DNA of 17,449 nt from Collinsella sp. (GCA_022745215.1 JAIIWC010000041.1:1-17449), one strand, 5' to 3'; shown: positions 9,815-17,168, numbered from the stretch's first letter. The notes: generated from the sequence alone by a model not told the origin. Numbers and translations are program-made.

Positions 9815-9967
9815 TTAGAAGCACCTACGTTCCTCAAAGAATCGTTAGATTAAAAGTAACAGACCGGATGAAGATACGTGCGACGGGGGCGAGGCGAATG
9901 GCTGAGCGGTATCGATATGCGGGTTCAACGGTATCACATTGGCCACATAGATTTTTAACTTGCATTT

Positions 9968-10708
9968 CTACCCGCCCTTTTCGTAGAGTCGCCGATACGT
10001 GCTTAGCGCACCCTCGGCGCGTCCGGCAGGCTTTGCGAAATGGGATCCAGGAGACTTCGGCGCAGCATCATCTTGCGGAATGCTTCTAATGAGCCTCCCA
10101 TCCTTCAAAAACAGAATCTCATCGCACAGCCTATCGACCGAATCCAAGATGTGGGATGACATGATGATGCACGTACCAGAATCGGCCAGCTTCCTGAGAA
10201 TCTCGGAATGCAAGTCCACCCTGCTGGGGTCGAGCGCGTTCATGGGCTCATCTAATAGAAGGTACCGCGCGCCCGTCGCATACGCAATCGCCAGGGTAAG
10301 CTGCTGCTTCATGCCCTGGCTCAGAGTGCGGATCCTCATCTTCGCGAACTCGCCTATCTGCGTTTGTTCCACTATCTCTTCGATATCGCGAGCATGCGGC
10401 CACATATCGCAAACCATCTTGAGGTGATCTTCCGCACGCAATCCGGGATACAGCAGCGTCCCCTCACCAGGTGCATAGAAGATCATAGAACGGACCTCTC
10501 TCGCACCCGTACCCTGCACCTCATCCAGAACGATGCTCCCGTCCACGCGAGGACCCGGCAAACCTGCCATCGCACGCAGCAACGTCGTCTTTCCATGCCC
10601 GTTCGGAGCGACGAGACCGTAGACCGTACCCGGGGCAAACTCAGCGTTCACCGAATCTACGAGCACCTTCTTTCCATAAGAGATCGTCAGCGTTTGAAGG
10701 TCAATCAT
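9968..10708 (-). CDS. ABC transporter ATP-binding protein
   Basis: This 246-residue cytoplasmic ATPase should power the permease encoded just upstream. Motifs in order are Walker A GLVAPNGHGKTT (31-42), signature LSQGMKQQ (129-136), Walker B YLLLDEP (149-155), the D-loop NALD and switch His at 186 in IIMSSHILD. The usual Q-loop Gln is replaced (YAPGEGTLLYP). The last 35 residues form a variable tail. It shares GLVAPNGxGKTTLL and SxGMKQQ blocks with the ATPase half of the fusion protein downstream. The start MIDLQTLTISYG is chosen because GGGG lies nine bases upstream; an ATG three codons earlier overlaps the permease stop as ATGA and is also possible. BcrA-like export or immunity pumps are the nearest functional comparison, by inference. 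Confidence 0.9.
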   Translation of the reverse strand: MIDLQTLTISYGKKVLVDSVNAEFAPGTVYGLVAPNGHGKTTLLRAMAGLPGPRVDGSIVLDEVQGTGAREVRSMIFYAPGEGTLLYPGLRAEDHLKMVCDMWPHARDIEEIVEQTQIGEFAKMRIRTLSQGMKQQLTLAIAYATGARYLLLDEPMNALDPSRVDLHSEILRKLADSGTCIIMSSHILDSVDRLCDEILFLKDGRLIRSIPQDDAAPKSPGSHFAKPAGRAEGALSTYRRLYEKGG

Positions 10709-10713
10709 CGAGA

Positions 10714-12936
10714 TCATCCCCTTTCGATCTTTGGAACACTCAGGCGCACCATCAACGGAGATACGGCGCCCAAGACCACCAGCAGAGCGCCCGATGCGCC
10801 GACGACCTCTCCAAAAGGCATCGCGTTCGTCCCTCGCCCAAGGAACCCAATCGTCCCCACCTGGGAAGCGGGATCAAACGAGGCGAATGGAGCCAGCAGC
10901 GCGACGCCCATGCCCACGCTTTCAACATGAGCGCTCAACGAACCCAACACCAAGAGAACCGCGCAAACCATTCCGGTGACAACGGGGTTGCGGCTAATCG
11001 CTGCTGTCAACGCAGCGACGACGGAAATCACGCCGTATGCCATGACCAGCAACGGAATACTGCACAACACCGCCTCCCCCACCGTGGACGTTGTCGAAGC
11101 TCCCGCCCGAATGAGAGCGACGGGATACTCCGATCCACCCGCACCGTTCTTAATCACGGACACAACGACAGCGGGAACCATCGACACCAAAAGCAGCACC
11201 AAGCCAAGCAGGAGAGCCAGCGCAACAGCCGTCAGAAAACGCACATGCGCTGTTGCGGGGATCTGGAGAACCAGAAGGGAACGACACTGCAGGTGGGTGC
11301 ACGCGAGCGATGTGACAACCACGGGCAACAGCAAAAATAAGGAGGGAAGCGCTGCCTGGAGATACGAAAGGAGGATTAATGGGGGCATCTTCGTACTTAA
11401 CTCGTAAACCTTGGGGTCCGGCAAGCTCGCGATCGACTCAAGCAGAAGGGCGCGCGCCTCCGCACGAGAAGGAGTCTCCGGCTCGATTCCGATCGATTGC
11501 AGGAGAGTCGCATCTGCCGCGCCCAGCTCACCTCGAGCGCGCTCGTACGTCGCAAGGCTTCGAAACCCCTCCGCAGGCATAGGCGCGTACACGAAACCCG
11601 AAAGAGCATCCCGCATGTCTTCCAGGGCCGCTTTGCCCTCGACGTCCATATTCGCAGCGTTCTGCTCTAGATACCGATCTATTGAACGGAGCTCCCCATC
11701 CCTATACCGAACAGCGGAAACGTTATCAGCGTCAGGAAACATCTCGACCAGAGCCGGGGCCAGCATCGTCGTCGACATTGCAATCGCGCATACGGCGAGG
11801 GTAGGAGAACGCAGGAGCAGTTTCCCCATCGTTCTTACGTATGCAACGGCGGAGGCACAAGCGCTCGAACGAGTTGCCGTTCTCGATGCAGTGAAGGAAC
11901 CTCTCTCAAGACAAATCGGGGATATCGGGCACGCGCAGCCGCTCTTTCCAGCAACGCAAAGCAGGCTAATTGCCAGCACCTCGATCCCGATTGCGCATAC
12001 GAGGGCAATCGCGCCACGCTCGAAGCAAAGTCCAGGCAGATTCACTATCTGCGTTGTCGGGTACGGGCTATAGGCGCCGACGGTCAACTCAGTGTTCGCA
12101 TACGTAAGGGGATTCAACAGGGCGAACTCACGTAAAGCGATGGATCTTCCGTAATACCCGGGAACCATCGTCACCCCCATCAGGGCACATACGAACACGA
12201 TTCCAAGCGTAGGGTTATTGGCAATCTTCACGGCAAGGTGAACGACAAGCGAGATGAACGCTGCCACCAAGAATTGCAAGATGGCCGTCTGCGCGAACAC
12301 CAGCCAAGCCGGTTTGATAACCGGAGTCGCATATTGAATGTAGCCTATCGGATAGAACGGCGAGCCCGGGCCATTCTTCACAAGCGCGGCGATTATCCCT
12401 GGAAGATTGATGGCGAGGACGGCAAGCATTGCAAAAACACTCGCCCATACGCTCGATGCAACAAGTCTACCCAGCTCGCCCATCGGTGCCTGGATGATGA
12501 GCTTTTCACGTTTGTTAAGACGCGCGGCAAGGAACGAGACGGCAACGGCCGTTGCGACCCATAGCAAGTACTCCTTCGATCCGTCATAATAGGTGTACTC
12601 TCCATCCGATATCTGCAGAAACGGAAGTAGGGGAGAGAGCGGTGCCAAGATAAGACGTCCCGCGGCAAGAGGGTACAGAAGCGCGGGCATGCTTGATGAA
12701 GAGGTATAGACACCGTCCTCCCCCGCATTCACAAGCGCATCCGCATAGGATGCTGACAATTCCTGCTCAACACGGGTTATTCCCGACTCGAGGTATTCGA
12801 CCCGTCCGTCGATGCCAGCCGCGCTCCTGAAGACGGGCAGAGCACAAAGAACCATCAACGCAACAACGACAACACAGAGCGACCTGGAGGAGAGAAGCGA
12901 CCTAAAGATCGCCTTCGAGATTTTGAGCATATTCAT
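10714..12936 (-). CDS. Tandem-duplicated ABC-2-like permease
   Basis: The 740-residue membrane protein consists of two similar halves. Each begins with one membrane segment (about 17-37 and 375-395), then a large extracellular region (about 40-120 and 396-515), then five or six membrane segments. The halves share the motif KNGPGSPFYPIGYIQ (187-201) and KNGAGGSEYPVALIR (596-610), seen a third time in the downstream fusion protein. A short linker at 330-365 is rich in Cys, Ser and Arg. A double permease of this size next to an ATPase gene and a small secreted peptide recalls lactococcin 972-type clusters with their roughly 700-residue membrane protein, but I see no certain match. The start MNMLKISKAIF has AAGG six bases upstream; longer frames would start inside the hairpin after peptide 2. 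Confidence 0.85.
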   Translation of the reverse strand: MNMLKISKAIFRSLLSSRSLCVVVVALMVLCALPVFRSAAGIDGRVEYLESGITRVEQELSASYADALVNAGEDGVYTSSSSMPALLYPLAAGRLILAPLSPLLPFLQISDGEYTYYDGSKEYLLWVATAVAVSFLAARLNKREKLIIQAPMGELGRLVASSVWASVFAMLAVLAINLPGIIAALVKNGPGSPFYPIGYIQYATPVIKPAWLVFAQTAILQFLVAAFISLVVHLAVKIANNPTLGIVFVCALMGVTMVPGYYGRSIALREFALLNPLTYANTELTVGAYSPYPTTQIVNLPGLCFERGAIALVCAIGIEVLAISLLCVAGKSGCACPISPICLERGSFTASRTATRSSACASAVAYVRTMGKLLLRSPTLAVCAIAMSTTMLAPALVEMFPDADNVSAVRYRDGELRSIDRYLEQNAANMDVEGKAALEDMRDALSGFVYAPMPAEGFRSLATYERARGELGAADATLLQSIGIEPETPSRAEARALLLESIASLPDPKVYELSTKMPPLILLSYLQAALPSLFLLLPVVVTSLACTHLQCRSLLVLQIPATAHVRFLTAVALALLLGLVLLLVSMVPAVVVSVIKNGAGGSEYPVALIRAGASTTSTVGEAVLCSIPLLVMAYGVISVVAALTAAISRNPVVTGMVCAVLLVLGSLSAHVESVGMGVALLAPFASFDPASQVGTIGFLGRGTNAMPFGEVVGASGALLVVLGAVSPLMVRLSVPKIERG

Positions 12937-12969
12937 CGCCAACCTTAACCTCATCCAGTCGGAACAGAG

Positions 12970-12992
12970 GGGCCGAACAAAATGCTCGGCCC
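12970..12992 (-). terminator. Hairpin between peptide 2 and the permease gene
   Basis: A 7-bp perfect stem GGGCCGA / TCGGCCC with a 9-base loop, ten bases after the peptide 2 stop. It has no T run, so it is more likely a partial terminator or an mRNA-stabilising structure that lets the peptide be made in excess over the transporter. Functional role is inferred. Confidence 0.5.
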
Positions 12993-13002
12993 TTCCTCGC
13001 AT

Positions 13003-13368
13003 CTAGTAGGTGCTATAGACAAATTGCCATTTATCAGTTGTGCCAAGAACACCACAGGAGCACATTGCAGCGAGGCGGGATTCCCTATGATGCGCGGATC
13101 GGCGATAGCCATTTCGGTAGGAGATCGTCTTGTAAGAGATGTTGAACATCGAGATGCTGTGCCCGCTTACGCCGCGAGGACAGCTGTAGCTCCAGTAGGT
13201 ATCGACGACGTCGTCCGTATACCCGAGGGGCTCAACGAGGGCACACTGGCTGCTCTCCTGGGAAGGAGGCATCGGGGTATCCGCAAAAGCGGGGGCTCCC
13301 GGCAGCAACAGACAAAGAGCGAGGCCGAGGAAAACCAAGAGCTTACACGACTTAACAGTACTGAACAT
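13003..13368 (-). CDS. Predicted secreted Cys/Tyr-containing peptide (peptide 2)
   Basis: This 121-residue protein has a clear Sec signal: basic start (MFSTVKSCK), core LLVFLGLALCLLLPG and cleavage after AFA (about residue 29). The mature part of about 92 residues starts DTPMPPSQ and has four Cys (42, 63, 103, 105), many Tyr and two His-Arg-rich turns. Residues 79-88 (YKTISYRNGY) share the pattern Y-[KR]-x-[IL]-x-Y-x-x-G-Y with peptide 1, and the end KWQFVYSTY resembles its QF...Y end. I do not recognise a named family; a loose resemblance to lactococcin 972-like bacteriocins (WSY, several Tyr, C-terminal Y) is not enough to name it. GGAG six bases before the ATG supports the start. It is the first gene of the cluster, followed by a hairpin and the permease. 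Confidence 0.75.
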   Translation of the reverse strand: MFSTVKSCKLLVFLGLALCLLLPGAPAFADTPMPPSQESSQCALVEPLGYTDDVVDTYWSYSCPRGVSGHSISMFNISYKTISYRNGYRRSAHHRESRLAAMCSCGVLGTTDKWQFVYSTY

Positions 13369-13403
13369 AATCCTCTCCAATCTAGAGGGGTTTCGGTTGC
13401 AGC

Positions 13404-13432
13404 ATGTTGTGATTACTTGCCGGCAAAGTCAA
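13404..13432 (-). promoter_or_regulatory. Candidate promoter of peptide 2 and the ABC cluster
   Basis: On the minus strand TTGACT (13427-13432), 17 bases, then CAACAT (13404-13409). The -35 is strong and the -10 weak. It lies back to back with the plus-strand promoter candidate, next to the palindrome at 13433-13451. Confidence 0.4.
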
Positions 13433-13451
13433 TTTAACATAAACTGTTAAA
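13417..13451 (+). promoter_or_regulatory. Candidate promoter and operator of the DUF2975/regulator pair
   Basis: TTGCCG (13417-13422), 17 bases, TAAACT (13440-13445). A perfect dyad TTTAACA-TAAAC-TGTTAAA (13433-13451) covers the -10 and touches the -35 of the divergent promoter, as expected for an operator controlling both directions. The binding protein is inferred to be the regulator encoded at 14011. Confidence 0.5.
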
Positions 13452-13488
13452 AAGTAACCTGAGTTTTTTAAATTCTTCGGAGGTTATT

Positions 13489-14001
13489 ATGAGTTCCGAC
13501 AATCGCACTCCCCGGCTTCATTCCTTCCGCATCGCATGTGCGATAGCCTCTGCGACCCTTTGCGCCACCGCCATCGCACAAGTGGCGTTCTCCTTAAAGC
13601 CAGCAATCGAAGTGCTCGACAACCCTGTAATTGCAGACTCCCCCGCGTATCCAGCCCTTGCGATCTCGACATTGGTCCCTGCCGTCATCGGTATCGCTAC
13701 GACCATCCTCAGCGCCGTTCTCGTGTGGACGATCAAGAGCGGAGACCCCTTCAAGAAAGGGTCTGCGACATGCTTGAAGGTGCTCGGCATTCTCTTCGTT
13801 GTTCAAGCTGCCACCAGCCTCTACGCCGGCTCACTCAAAACCTCCGTTTCGATGTTTGGCGGCGAGGGGGCCGTCGGCGCCCAAGAGATCGCTTCATCAT
13901 TCGATTGGACCTCTCTGGTTCTCGGCATCGTCCTGTTCATGCTTTCCCAGCTCTTCTTGTACGCCCGAGAGCTGTACCTCGACTCCGACGAGATTGCGTA
14001 A
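13489..14001 (+). CDS. DUF2975 family membrane protein
   Basis: The 170-residue protein has four predicted membrane segments (about 13-36, 58-82, 96-114, 141-160). DPFKKGSATCLKVLGILFVV (86-105) and the end LFLYARELYLDSDEIA fit the DUF2975 family, which typically has an NPF-like turn before the third helix and an acidic C-terminus. These proteins are commonly encoded next to a YozG-type regulator, as here; their function is unknown, though sensing or inhibiting the regulator at the membrane is plausible. GGAGG precedes the start by six bases. The regulator gene begins nine bases after the stop. Divergent orientation to the peptide/ABC cluster suggests that the pair controls it or protects from its product. 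Confidence 0.82.
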   Translation: MSSDNRTPRLHSFRIACAIASATLCATAIAQVAFSLKPAIEVLDNPVIADSPAYPALAISTLVPAVIGIATTILSAVLVWTIKSGDPFKKGSATCLKVLGILFVVQAATSLYAGSLKTSVSMFGGEGAVGAQEIASSFDWTSLVLGIVLFMLSQLFLYARELYLDSDEIA

Positions 14002-14010
14002 GGAAACGCC

Positions 14011-14262
14011 ATGCCCGTAATTGTTCGCCTCGACAAGATCATGGCCGAGCGAAAGATTTCCTCGAACGAACTTGCCGAAAGGATTGGAACCACGCCCGTG
14101 AACCTGTCCCGTATTAAAAAAGGGCATATTCGCGGCATTCGCTTCAACACACTCGAGCAGCTATGCCTCGCCCTTCGTTGCCAACCCGGAGACCTTCTCG
14201 AAGTCATGAGCGAAGAGGATGCCCGAAAGGAGTTCGGACTCGATTGGTCCGCCGAGGATTAG
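14011..14262 (+). CDS. YozG-type Cro/C1 (XRE) transcriptional regulator
   Basis: The 83-residue protein is one helix-turn-helix domain: MPVIVRLDKIMAERKISSNE, then the helix-turn-helix at about 18-40 (NELAERIGTTPVNLSRIKKG), then IRFNTLEQLCLALRCQPGDL, the ending typical of this family. YozG-like proteins usually stop within a few residues of that block; here about 20 more residues follow. It probably binds the palindrome at 13433-13451. AAGGA six bases upstream supports the start, and the nine-base gap shows an operon with the DUF2975 gene. The stop codon is directly followed, in the same frame, by the recombinase fragment. Confidence 0.9.
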   Translation: MPVIVRLDKIMAERKISSNELAERIGTTPVNLSRIKKGHIRGIRFNTLEQLCLALRCQPGDLLEVMSEEDARKEFGLDWSAED

Positions 14263-14988
14263 AGGGCGGTCGTACTCGCCCTGCACACGGGGATGCGAAT
14301 CGGCGAGGTCTGCGGCCTTCGGTGGTGCGATGTGGATTTCGAGACGGGCCTGATCTCGATCAGACACTCGGTGGCGTACGCGAAGGGAATGGGTTCGTTC
14401 ATCAAGGACACCAAGACCCATGACGCCAGGGGTATCCCCATCGACCCGGTCGGCCTACTCCCCTTCCTGAAGGAGACCCACGAGATCGACTGCGGAAAGC
14501 TGCGCTTGCGCGGCCTTACCGGGGCGGTCGAGATCGGGGACTGCTACATCCTGTCGGAGCCGGGCGCGACCTTCGCGACGACAAGCTATATCCGCAGGGC
14601 GTTCAAGACGTTCTCGGAGACCAACGGCCTCATGGGCACCAACGACGAGCTGATCACGTTCCACGGCCTTCGCCACACGTTCGCAACGCAGTGGATCCGC
14701 CAAGGCGGCGATATCAAGGCGCTCCAATCGATCCTCGGCCACAAGGACGCCATGGCGACGCTCAACGTCTACGCCGACATCGAGCCCATCTCCAAAATCC
14801 ATAACATGCTGCGCGCCACGCCGTGCCTTTGGCGCGGGCACCTCGGGCCGAGGGTCGATCCGGGTCCCATGTTCCAACAGAGGATCCAGGAGTCCATCGA
14901 GACGCTCCAGGCGTTCGGCTACGGCATCACCGAGCCGGACGACCGAAATATCGCCATACGCGACGTGAAGACGAACAGTTGGCTCTAG
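14263..14988 (+). pseudogene. Tyrosine recombinase/integrase, N-terminus missing
   Basis: The frame opens right after the regulator stop codon with AVVLALHTGMRIGEVCGLRW, the box I region of phage-type integrases, and an ATG lies inside it at 14293. The whole catalytic set is present, counting from that ATG: R2, K41, H124-x-x-R127 (HGLRHTFA), H150 (LGHKD) and Tyr nucleophile 160 (LNVYAD). The arm-binding and core-binding domains (normally about 150-200 residues before box I) are absent, and no ribosome-binding site precedes the ATG. About 70 residues follow the nucleophile, more than usual, and do not look like the family end. It is most likely a remnant of the element that brought in the island, or a gene into which the island inserted. 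Confidence 0.8.
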
Positions 14989-15044
14989 CTCACCGAGTAC
15001 GCGGCAGTGCTGGGCCCATCCCAACTGAGGTCACGGTGGTCCGA

Positions 15045-15088
15045 TAGGGGCGCCGCCCGCGGCATGCGCCGCGGAGCGGTATCCCCTA
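15045..15088. repeat. GC-rich nested dyad between integrase remnant and direct repeat copy 2
   Basis: Outer arms TAGGGG / CCCCTA enclose the perfect hairpin CCGCGGC-ATGC-GCCGCGG (15057-15074). No T run. A further dyad CCTCCG...CGGAGG (15106-15139) ends exactly where the right 64-bp repeat begins. The gap 14989-15384 otherwise holds no gene. Confidence 0.5.
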
Positions 15089-15139
15089 CCGAAGGGCGGG
15101 GATGCCCTCCGCTTCCAGTTCGGAATCAGCCGTCGGAGG

Positions 15140-15203
15140 CGTTCGGCTGACTGCGGGAACGGCCTGTCCGCTCAATGTGTTCGGCTGAGATCGGAAATCA
15201 ACC
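15140..15203 (+). repeat. Direct repeat copy 2 (64 bp, right end of island)
   Basis: Matches 7511-7574 at 62 of 64 positions. TTCGGCTGA occurs twice inside (15142-15150 and 15180-15188). Like copy 1 it begins directly after a hairpin, but the hairpin sequences differ, so the shared unit is the 64 bases. Confidence 0.9.
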
Positions 15204-15384
15204 CAACACGAGCCGGACACGCGCCAGACGGCTCTTCCCCGTGCGGCCTTCCCCCTTACGCTCATGTTGCAGGCATGTAACGCCGCAGCGAGCGCGCCTT
15301 TTTTGCGCCAGACAGGTACAATGATGAACACTGTACCGTAGCGGAGCGCCCCGCGCGCACCGCAACCACGCGAAAGGGTTTCCC

Positions 15385-15672
15385 ATGGCCGAGATCTCGT
15401 CCTCCCGCATCGTCATCACCGTCCTTGGCAAGAACCGCCCCGGCATCGTCGCCGGCGTCACCCGCGTTTTGGGCGAGGCCAACGTCGACATCCGCGACAT
15501 CACGCAGTCCATTATCGAGGACATCTTCACCATGACCATGCTGGCCGACACCGCCGAGTCCAAGCTCGACTTCGCCGAGCTGCAGAAGGCGCTGGCCGAG
15601 GCCGGCGAGCTTTCGGGCGTCAACGTGTCCATCCAGCGCGAGGACGTCTTTAACTTTATGTACCGCCTGTAG
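15385..15672 (+). CDS. Stand-alone ACT domain protein
   Basis: This 95-residue cytoplasmic protein is one ACT domain: IVITVLGKNRPGIVAGVTRV (about 9-28), then EANVDIRDITQSIIEDIFTM and the final hydrophobic strand. It fits the small UPF0237-type group of stand-alone ACT proteins, which are thought to bind a small ligand such as an amino acid; the ligand is unknown. In many Gram-positives this gene precedes a PFL/DUF711 gene; here citrate synthase follows after 77 bases. AAAGGG six bases before the ATG supports the start. A promoter is expected upstream, but only a TACAAT box at 15317-15322 without a good -35 is seen. Confidence 0.92.
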   Translation: MAEISSSRIVITVLGKNRPGIVAGVTRVLGEANVDIRDITQSIIEDIFTMTMLADTAESKLDFAELQKALAEAGELSGVNVSIQREDVFNFMYRL

Positions 15673-15749
15673 CGAACAAGCCGCTCGGGGCAGCTTGACG
15701 TCATATCGTCCAAGCGCGCGGCCCCAAAGCGGACCGGAGAGGAGCGCGC

Positions 15750-17168
15750 ATGGCCTACGACGCCAAGAAAATCTACTACCGCTTCGACGATCACCTGAGC
15801 CGCCTGGTTCTGGATTACGAGGCGAGCCGTCAGATTTCGCCCGAAAGCGAAAACCTCTACCACGGCCTGCCGACCGCCCCATACGACGAGGACCTGTTCG
15901 TAGAGCACAACGTCAAGCGCGGCCTGCGCAATGCCGACGGCTCGGGCGTGGTCGCGGGCCTTACCCGTATCTCGGACGTGCACGGCTACAACAAGGTCGA
16001 CGGCAAAGTCGTGCCCGATCAGGGCAAGCTCACGCTTCGTGGCTACAGCATCGAGGATCTGGTCAACAACGCCCAGGCCGAGAACCGCTACGGCTACGAG
16101 GAAGTCGCCTATCTGCTTATCACGGGTTCGCTGCCCAACAAGGAAGAGCTCGACGGCTTTTGCGAGCGCCTGGGTGCTTTTAGGCACCTGAGCGACGAAT
16201 ACGTCCGCGAGTTCCCCATGACCACGGTGTCGTCGAGCATCATGAATGTGCTTCAGCGCGCCGTGCTGCTGCTCTACGCCTTCGACGCCGAGCCCGACGC
16301 CATTACACCCGAGCACGAAATCGACGTCGCCATCTCCATGCTCGCCCGTCTCCCCCGCATCGCCGCCTTCGCGCATATGGCCTCGGTCGCCAAGCGCCGC
16401 GGCTCCGAGGTTCATGTACCGCACCCCACACCCGGCCTCTCCACCGCCGAGACCATCCTGCAGGTGTTGCGCGGCGGCATGGCATTCACCCGCGACGAAG
16501 CCATGCTGCTCGACGTGATGCTCATGCTGCATGCCGAGCACGGCGGCGGCAACAACTCCACGTTCGCCTGCCGCGTGCTGTCGTCTTCGGCCACCGACCC
16601 GTATTCCGCCTACGCCGCGGCTATCGGCTCGCTCAAGGGCCCGCGCCACGGCGGTGCCAACGCCAAGGTCGTGTCCATGCACGAGGACATCCGTGCGCAT
16701 GTCTCCAATTGGGAGGACGAGGACGAGGTCGCAGCCTACCTGGGCAAGATCCTCGACAAGCAGGCCTTCGACGGCACGGGTCTCATCTACGGTATGGGCC
16801 ACGCCGTCTACACGCTGAGCGACCCGCGTGCCGAGGTGTGCCGTCGTTACGCGCGCACGCTTGCCGCCAAGAAGGACCTGGGCGAGGAGTTCGCGCTCAT
16901 CGAGCGCATCGAGCGCCTGGCCCCGCAAGTGATGCGCGATCACGGCATGACCAAGCCCATCTGCGCCAACATCGACCTGTACACGGGCTTTATCTACAAG
17001 ATGCTCGGCGTGCCCGAGACGCTCTTTACACCGCTGTTCGCCGTCGCCCGCATGGCCGGCTGGTCGGCGCACCGCATGGAAGAGCTCTTCTGCGCGCACC
17101 GCATCATCCGCCCCGCCTACCGCCCGGTTATCGAGCCGCTGGAGTACAAGCCGCTCGCCGATCGTTAG
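15750..17168 (+). CDS. Citrate synthase / 2-methylcitrate synthase family
   Basis: The 472-residue enzyme condenses oxaloacetate with acetyl-CoA (or a related acyl-CoA), the entry step to citrate and, in anaerobes, to 2-oxoglutarate and glutamate. Catalytic residues can be seen: H264 in HAEHGGGNNSTF, H351 in GMGHAVYTLSDPR and D409 in NIDLYTG. GPRHGGANAKVVSM (298-311) and GKLTLRGYSIEDLV (92-105) also fit the family. About 60 extra N-terminal residues precede the usual start of the fold, as in the longer citrate synthases of Clostridia and Coriobacteria. Substrate preference cannot be read from the sequence. GAGGAG five bases before the ATG supports the start; an intrinsic terminator follows the gene. 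Confidence 0.95.
   Translation: MAYDAKKIYYRFDDHLSRLVLDYEASRQISPESENLYHGLPTAPYDEDLFVEHNVKRGLRNADGSGVVAGLTRISDVHGYNKVDGKVVPDQGKLTLRGYSIEDLVNNAQAENRYGYEEVAYLLITGSLPNKEELDGFCERLGAFRHLSDEYVREFPMTTVSSSIMNVLQRAVLLLYAFDAEPDAITPEHEIDVAISMLARLPRIAAFAHMASVAKRRGSEVHVPHPTPGLSTAETILQVLRGGMAFTRDEAMLLDVMLMLHAEHGGGNNSTFACRVLSSSATDPYSAYAAAIGSLKGPRHGGANAKVVSMHEDIRAHVSNWEDEDEVAAYLGKILDKQAFDGTGLIYGMGHAVYTLSDPRAEVCRRYARTLAAKKDLGEEFALIERIERLAPQVMRDHGMTKPICANIDLYTGFIYKMLGVPETLFTPLFAVARMAGWSAHRMEELFCAHRIIRPAYRPVIEPLEYKPLADR

Larger units (their letters stand above)
7511..15203. mobile_element. Putative integrated island flanked by 64-bp direct repeats
   Basis: The segment is bounded by two same-direction 64-bp repeats 7,629 bases apart and holds only accessory genes: two secreted peptides, ABC transporter genes, a DUF2975/regulator pair and a truncated tyrosine recombinase at the right end. 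The genes outside on both sides are core. The base composition of the island genes appears lower in GC than secA or citrate synthase, by eye and not computed. Direct repeats plus a recombinase suggest site-specific integration, but the recombinase lacks its N-terminus and no tRNA gene marks the site, so it may be a fixed remnant. Confidence 0.45.

Noticed and set aside
7654..13368. Firm naming of the peptides as lactococcin 972 family bacteriocins
   Set aside because: Gene layout is similar, but the typical SNYYH-like and C-terminal patterns cannot be aligned with confidence by eye.
13369..13380. TTG start giving a four-residue longer peptide 2
   Set aside because: The GGAG ribosome-binding site would lie inside the coding part; the ATG at 13368 is correctly spaced from it.
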